Part shown: positions 60,854-64,000 of the stretch, piece by piece
Position numbering within the stretch: the stretch's first letter is position 1
How the letters are laid out: every line of letters begins with the position of its first letter
From: Streptomyces sp. NBC_01237
GTDB taxonomy: Bacteria > Actinomycetota > Actinomycetes > Streptomycetales > Streptomycetaceae
Length of the DNA: 64,000 nt
Direction of reading: 5' to 3'
Assembly: GCF_035917275.1 (NCBI RefSeq)
Contig: NZ_CP108508.1
Coordinates: 4,898,001 to 4,962,000 of the forward strand
Made by a program: the position numbers and the translations under genes
Notes under the pieces: generated by a model
Database searches by the model: none
Told to the model about the DNA's origin: nothing
The model's input: the letters and a program-made list of their open reading frames with translations, nothing else

Positions 60854-61296
60854 CTAGCAGGTAATGGGCAACTCGCCAGCTCGCTGGCGTGCTTGGACCC
60901 GTAGCTTCTTTAGGCAGCTGTGGAACGTGTTGTGGCGGTGCTGGTCGAGGTTCAGCGGGAGGTCGAGCTGGCAGATGGGTTTTGACTCCAGCTCCCACAG
61001 CTGCTCCTGCTCCATCCAGCACACTAGTGCGTTGTCCGCCATCTACTGGCTCAGGATGGCTTCGCCTGCCCTGCCGAAGGTCATACGCTCAGCGCTTTCC
61101 ACGCGGCGCAGATCACGCGTAGGCATCCCAAAGGGAGCCGTGGCGTCGAGCTAGCCGCGCTGCCCCTGTAGTGATGGCGTACCCGCGCGCACAGGTTCTG
61201 GGCACTGGTCCGGTTCGCCACGTGCTGCGGGGCAATCCCGACGTACAGCAAGCGGCCGGCCAGCAGATCCCTATGGGGTGTCTGTTTGGGCGCCAC
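60854..61296 (-). pseudogene. Decayed GIY-YIG nuclease-family gene
   Basis: In one frame from 61296: GRLLYVGIAPQHVANRTSAQ and RVRHHYRGSAASSTPRLPLG, the core of the GIY-YIG family of actinobacteria. Near 61090 the frame changes to MTFGRAGEAILSQ, an in-frame TAG stands where the family has Trp, and it continues MADNALVCWMEQEQLWELE, LPLNLDQHRHNTFHS to 60854. The N-terminus is missing. So truncation, frameshift and nonsense mutation all occurred. The surrounding DNA has lower GC than the rest of the window. Confidence 0.78.
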
Positions 61297-61300
61297 CCGC

Positions 61301-61787
61301 GACGCTTGCGTGTTGAGGTCGGCCCCTGAGCACCTCAGCTACTCGGAGCCAGGTCTGAGGCAGCGGGTGTGCGCGCACCTGATGGTGTCGATTCAAGAGC
61401 ACATGCGTAAGGCTGCTGCATAGATCTTTAACAAGGATAGGCGAGGGGATATGTAAAGCGGCGGATACTGGAGGAGTCGAAAGAGTTGATAAGAGGAGTC
61501 GATTGGCTGTCACGATAAGAGTTAATAGGGAGTCGCGACTAGTGAGTAACGGGCTAATCGCTAACTGTTCGCTGCGCTGGTATCGGTGACGCTGGCTGCC
61601 CTGCCGTCGTCAACTTCCTGCTGAGCGTGCGTGCAAGCATGCACGGTCGGCATGGTCTGGCGGATGGGCACCGGATCCGCGAAGGGGGCCTGCAAACTAC
61701 GTTCAAAACGCCTTGCATTCAATTCTCACGCCCCTCACCTGGCAACTTGCTGGAGCGCTTCCACCTGAATAGGGTTCAAGCGAAATT
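61301..61787. other. Lower-GC non-coding stretch with short repeats
   Basis: No gene seen. Around 61420-61560 it is clearly AT-richer than the window, with GGAGTCG repeated at 61473, 61495 and 61529 and two ATAAGAGTT-like strings. Probably remains of a lost element. Confidence 0.5.
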
Positions 61788-61820
61788 CAGGGCCGTTCCC
61801 CGTGTCCGGGAACGGCCCTG
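61788..61820 (+). terminator. Perfect 13-bp stem hairpin upstream of the 59-aa gene
   Basis: CAGGGCCGTTCCC (61788-61800) pairs exactly with 61808-61820 over a 7-nt loop. It lies 40 bp before the small gene, either terminating the preceding region or acting in its leader. Confidence 0.75.
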
Positions 61821-61859
61821 TCTCCATCGATGTAGCAACGCATCCTCAGGAGGAGGCCC

Positions 61860-62039
61860 ATGCTCCCACGCACAGGTGTCACCGTCGACATCTGTCCTCG
61901 TGACTTGCCGCTCGCGCTCATCGGCACTGCCGGGGGCGCGCTCGCGTTGTGGGCCGACGCCCTCGCGGAGATCGTCGTCCCCGTGGCACTACTGATCGTC
62001 CTCGACATCCGCATCCGCCGCTGGAGCCAACGCGCCTGA
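61860..62039 (+). CDS. 59-residue membrane peptide
   Basis: ATG with an excellent AGGAGGA site. The peptide has one or two hydrophobic stretches (LPLALIGTAGGALALWADAL and IVVPVALLIVLDI) and a basic end RIRRWSQRA. Small hydrophobic proteins of this kind are often found in Streptomyces mobile elements (Spd-like), which would fit the scar upstream. Function unknown. Confidence 0.6.
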   Translation: MLPRTGVTVDICPRDLPLALIGTAGGALALWADALAEIVVPVALLIVLDIRIRRWSQRA

Positions 62040-62087
62040 CGGCCTGTTGAGCATGTGACGGCCAGCAAACGGCCCAGCGCACCAAGA

Positions 62088-62125
62088 AGCCCCCCACCAC
62101 GCGGAAAACCCGCAGGTGGGGGGCT
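62088..62125 (-). terminator. Terminator of gpmA
   Basis: AGCCCCCCACC (62088-62098) pairs exactly with GGTGGGGGGCT (62115-62125) 13 bp downstream of the gpmA stop on the minus strand. Confidence 0.85.
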
Positions 62126-62138
62126 CGTTCAGCTCTGC

Positions 62139-62900
62139 TTACTTCTTCTTGCCCTGGTTCTTCACGGCCTCGATGGCGGCCTTCGCCGCGTCCGGGTCGA
62201 GGTACGTGCCACCCGGGTTCAGCGGGCGGAAGTCGGCGTCGAGCTCGTAGGAGAGCGGGATGCCGGTCGGGATGTTGAGGCCCGAGATATCCGCGTCGGA
62301 GATGCCGTCCAGGTGCTTGACCAGAGCGCGGAGGCTGTTGCCGTGCGCGGCGACCAGGACGGTCTTGCCGTCGAGGAGGTCCGGGACGATGCCGTCGTAC
62401 CAGTACGGCAGCATGCGGACGACGACGTCCTTGAGGCACTCGGTGCGCGGGCGCAGCTCCGGCGGGATCGTCGCGTAGCGCGGGTCGTCGCTCTGCGAGA
62501 ACTCGGTGCCGTCCTCAAGGGCGGGCGGCGGGGTGTCGTAGGAGCGGCGCCAGAGCATGAACTGCTCCTCGCCGAACTCGGCGAGCGTCTGCGCCTTGTC
62601 CTTGCCCTGGAGGGCGCCGTAGTGGCGCTCGTTCAGCCGCCAGGAGCGGTGGACCGGGATCCAGAGGCGGTCCGCGGAGTCCAGGGCGAGCTGGGCGGTG
62701 CGGATCGCGCGGCGCTGGAGGGAGGTGTGCAGGACATCGGGGAGCAGACCGGCGTCCTTGAGCAGCTCACCGCCGCGGACTGCCTCCTTCTCGCCCTTCT
62801 CGGTGAGGTTGACGTCCACCCAACCGGTGAACAGGTTCTTCGCGTTCCATTCGCTCTCGCCATGGCGGAGGAGGATCAGCTTGTACGGTGCGTCGGCCAT
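62139..62900 (-). CDS. gpmA: 2,3-bisphosphoglycerate-dependent phosphoglycerate mutase
   Basis: 253 residues. [10 protein letters not shown] holds the phospho-His13; other signatures are [36 protein letters not shown] and [18 protein letters not shown]. It interconverts 3- and 2-phosphoglycerate in glycolysis. TACGCT (62908-62913, minus strand) lies 7 nt before the ATG, a leaderless start. Length is standard. Neighbourhood with mshA fits the conserved core order. Confidence 0.97.
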   Translation of the reverse strand: MADAPYKLILLRHGESEWNAKNLFTGWVDVNLTEKGEKEAVRGGELLKDAGLLPDVLHTSLQRRAIRTAQLALDSADRLWIPVHRSWRLNERHYGALQGKDKAQTLAEFGEEQFMLWRRSYDTPPPALEDGTEFSQSDDPRYATIPPELRPRTECLKDVVVRMLPYWYDGIVPDLLDGKTVLVAAHGNSLRALVKHLDGISDADISGLNIPTGIPLSYELDADFRPLNPGGTYLDPDAAKAAIEAVKNQGKKK

Positions 62901-63059
62901 GAGTCCGAGCGTAATCGAACCCTCCCGGCCTCCGCGCGCCCGGCCACAGGACGGACACGGGGGCGGAAGCGGGGGCCGGTCGCGGGGCGGATCCGGGGCG
63001 GCGGCAGGGTGGCCGCGACGGTCGGCCGAGGTGGCCTGAGCGGCCGGGCGCTGCGACGT

Positions 63060-63076
63060 TTGACGGTCGGCGTCAA
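63060..63076. promoter_or_regulatory. TTGAC-N7-GTCAA dyad upstream of the MFS gene
   Basis: A 5-7-5 dyad about 100 bp before the MFS start. Possible operator or promoter part; no regulator gene is adjacent, so support is weak. Confidence 0.35.
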
Positions 63077-63174
63077 TCGAGTGGCGGCCCGGAACCCGCT
63101 CTTCGTAATGTTCGGATCGCCGCCGGGACTCTTACCGGTGACGCCCGTTCCGTACGTCCCCGGGGGGAACCCGC

Positions 63175-64000
63175 ATGTCTGTCGCCGGTCTCAGAAGAGC
63201 CGTACACGAGAGCGTGTCCGGGCTGCCCAGGGAGTTCTGGTGGCTGTGGGTCAGCACGCTGGTCAACCGGCTCGGGGCGTTCGTCGCCACGTTCATGGCG
63301 CTGTACCTGACGCTGGACCGGGGCTACTCGGCCTCGTACGCCGGGCTCGTCGCCGCGCTGCACGGGCTCGGCGGGGTCGTCTCCTCGCTCGGGGCCGGGG
63401 TGATGACGGACCGGCTCGGGCGGCGGCCCACGATGCTGATCGCGCAGACCTCGACCGCCGTGTCCGTGGCGGTGCTCGGGTTCATGGAGCACCCGTTCGC
63501 CATCGCCGGTGTCGCCTTCCTGGTCGGTATGGCGAGCAACGCCTCGCGCCCGGCCGTTCAGGCGATGATGGCCGACATCGTCCGGCCCGAGGACCGGGTG
63601 AGGGCCTTCTCGCTCAACTACTGGGCCATCAACCTGGGCTTCGCGGTCTCCTCCGCCGGGGCCGGGTTCATCGCCGAGTACAGCTATCTGGCGGGCTTCG
63701 TCGGCGAGGCCGCGATGACTCTGTTCTGCGCCGTCGTGGTGTTCCTGAAGGTGCCGGAATCCCGGCCGGAGCGGGCACCGGCGTCGAGCGGGGCAAAGCC
63801 GGGGTCGGACGACGGCGTGCGGCTGGGGACCGTCCTGCGCGACGGGCGGTTCATGGGCGTCGTCGGGCTGTCGTTCCTGGTGTCACTGATCTTCCAGCAG
63901 GGGTACGTGGGCCTGCCGGTGGCGATGGGCACGGACGGGCTCTCCAGCTCCGACTTCGGCACGGCCATCGCCGTCAACGGTGTGCTGATCGTGGCGCTCC
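63175..64000 (+). CDS. MFS transporter (5' part only)
   Basis: About 275 residues are visible and the frame is open at the window end. MFS motif A GAGVMTDRLGRRPTML (about 80-95) follows two helices (STLVNRLGAFVATFMALYL); the loop SRPERAPASSGAKPG precedes the second half. It resembles YdeQ/MdtH-type multidrug exporters of actinomycetes. GGGGGGAAC precedes the ATG. Confidence 0.87.
   Translation, partial: MSVAGLRRAVHESVSGLPREFWWLWVSTLVNRLGAFVATFMALYLTLDRGYSASYAGLVAALHGLGGVVSSLGAGVMTDRLGRRPTMLIAQTSTAVSVAVLGFMEHPFAIAGVAFLVGMASNASRPAVQAMMADIVRPEDRVRAFSLNYWAINLGFAVSSAGAGFIAEYSYLAGFVGEAAMTLFCAVVVFLKVPESRPERAPASSGAKPGSDDGVRLGTVLRDGRFMGVVGLSFLVSLIFQQGYVGLPVAMGTDGLSSSDFGTAIAVNGVLIVAL

Noticed and set aside
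61301..61787. Plasmid origin iterons
   Set aside because: Only three short GGAGTCG copies at uneven spacing and no replication gene nearby.

Overview
This window is a very GC-rich stretch of a linear-type actinomycete chromosome, almost certainly Streptomyces. The evidence is strong third-position GC bias, many GTG starts, and lineage markers: mycothiol genes mshD and mshA, the nitrogen regulator GlnR, the nickel regulator Nur, the WhiG anti-sigma factor RsiG, a WhiJ-like DUF5753/DUF397 locus and F420/PPOX domains. From memory, the order mshD - glnR - nur - mshA - gpmA is that of the conserved core of the S. coelicolor chromosome, so most of the window is core rather than arm DNA.

Layout. 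1-2.5 kb: end of a GntR/ABC operon with a palindromic operator, mshD and a broken DUF1016 nuclease gene. 2.7-10.4 kb: secreted 5'-nucleotidase, a WhiJ-like cluster (ATPase plus a coupled 58-residue membrane protein, divergent from an HTH-DUF5753/DUF397 pair), a P-loop kinase, an unknown Tat-exported protein, an acetyltransferase and a secreted phosphoinositide phospholipase C. 10.6-16 kb: MprAB/HtrA-like envelope-stress module, a LacI regulator and glnR. 16.2-22.3 kb: hydrolase, MoaD-like protein, Gln-rich membrane protein, LmeA-like lipid-binding protein, then a sulfur block with a Cys-containing leader peptide, rhodanese, DUF1416 and DsrE. 22.4-31 kb: three translationally coupled paralogous membrane proteins, nitrobindin-like protein, nur, ygfZ, dtd, rsiG, asparaginase and an Eis-like acetyltransferase. 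31.2-39 kb: drug ABC exporter with divergent TetR, a second TetR, a double-HAD protein, and a MarR-controlled MFS pump fused to a flavin/F420-type PPOX domain.

39.1-41.2 kb is the main accessory feature: 51-bp near-perfect terminal inverted repeats bounded by 5-bp direct repeats enclose a Tn3-type transposase fragment and an ECF sigma/PASTA membrane-protein pair. 41.2-49.8 kb: MFS/MerR pair with a classic MerR dyad, DUF4240, DUF3995, saccharopine-type reductase, GlxA-type regulator, DUF4232 protein, acetyltransferase, and an XRE - HbhA-like - DUF2516 trio matching Rv0474-Rv0476. 49.8-58 kb: receiver-PP2C phosphatase, NlpC/P60 hydrolase, methyltransferase, mshA with a probable SigR promoter and leader hairpin, YbjN-like protein and a beta-helix secreted protein. 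58-64 kb: lipoprotein, RelE-like toxin/antitoxin pair, small proteins, a lower-GC scar with a decayed GIY-YIG gene, gpmA and the start of an MFS transporter.

Across the window about 18 genes have a TANNNT box 6-8 nt before the start codon and no Shine-Dalgarno, indicating leaderless transcription; this was used to choose several starts. No tRNA, rRNA, CRISPR array or complete insertion sequence was seen. All domain calls rest on motif recognition by eye without database searches.
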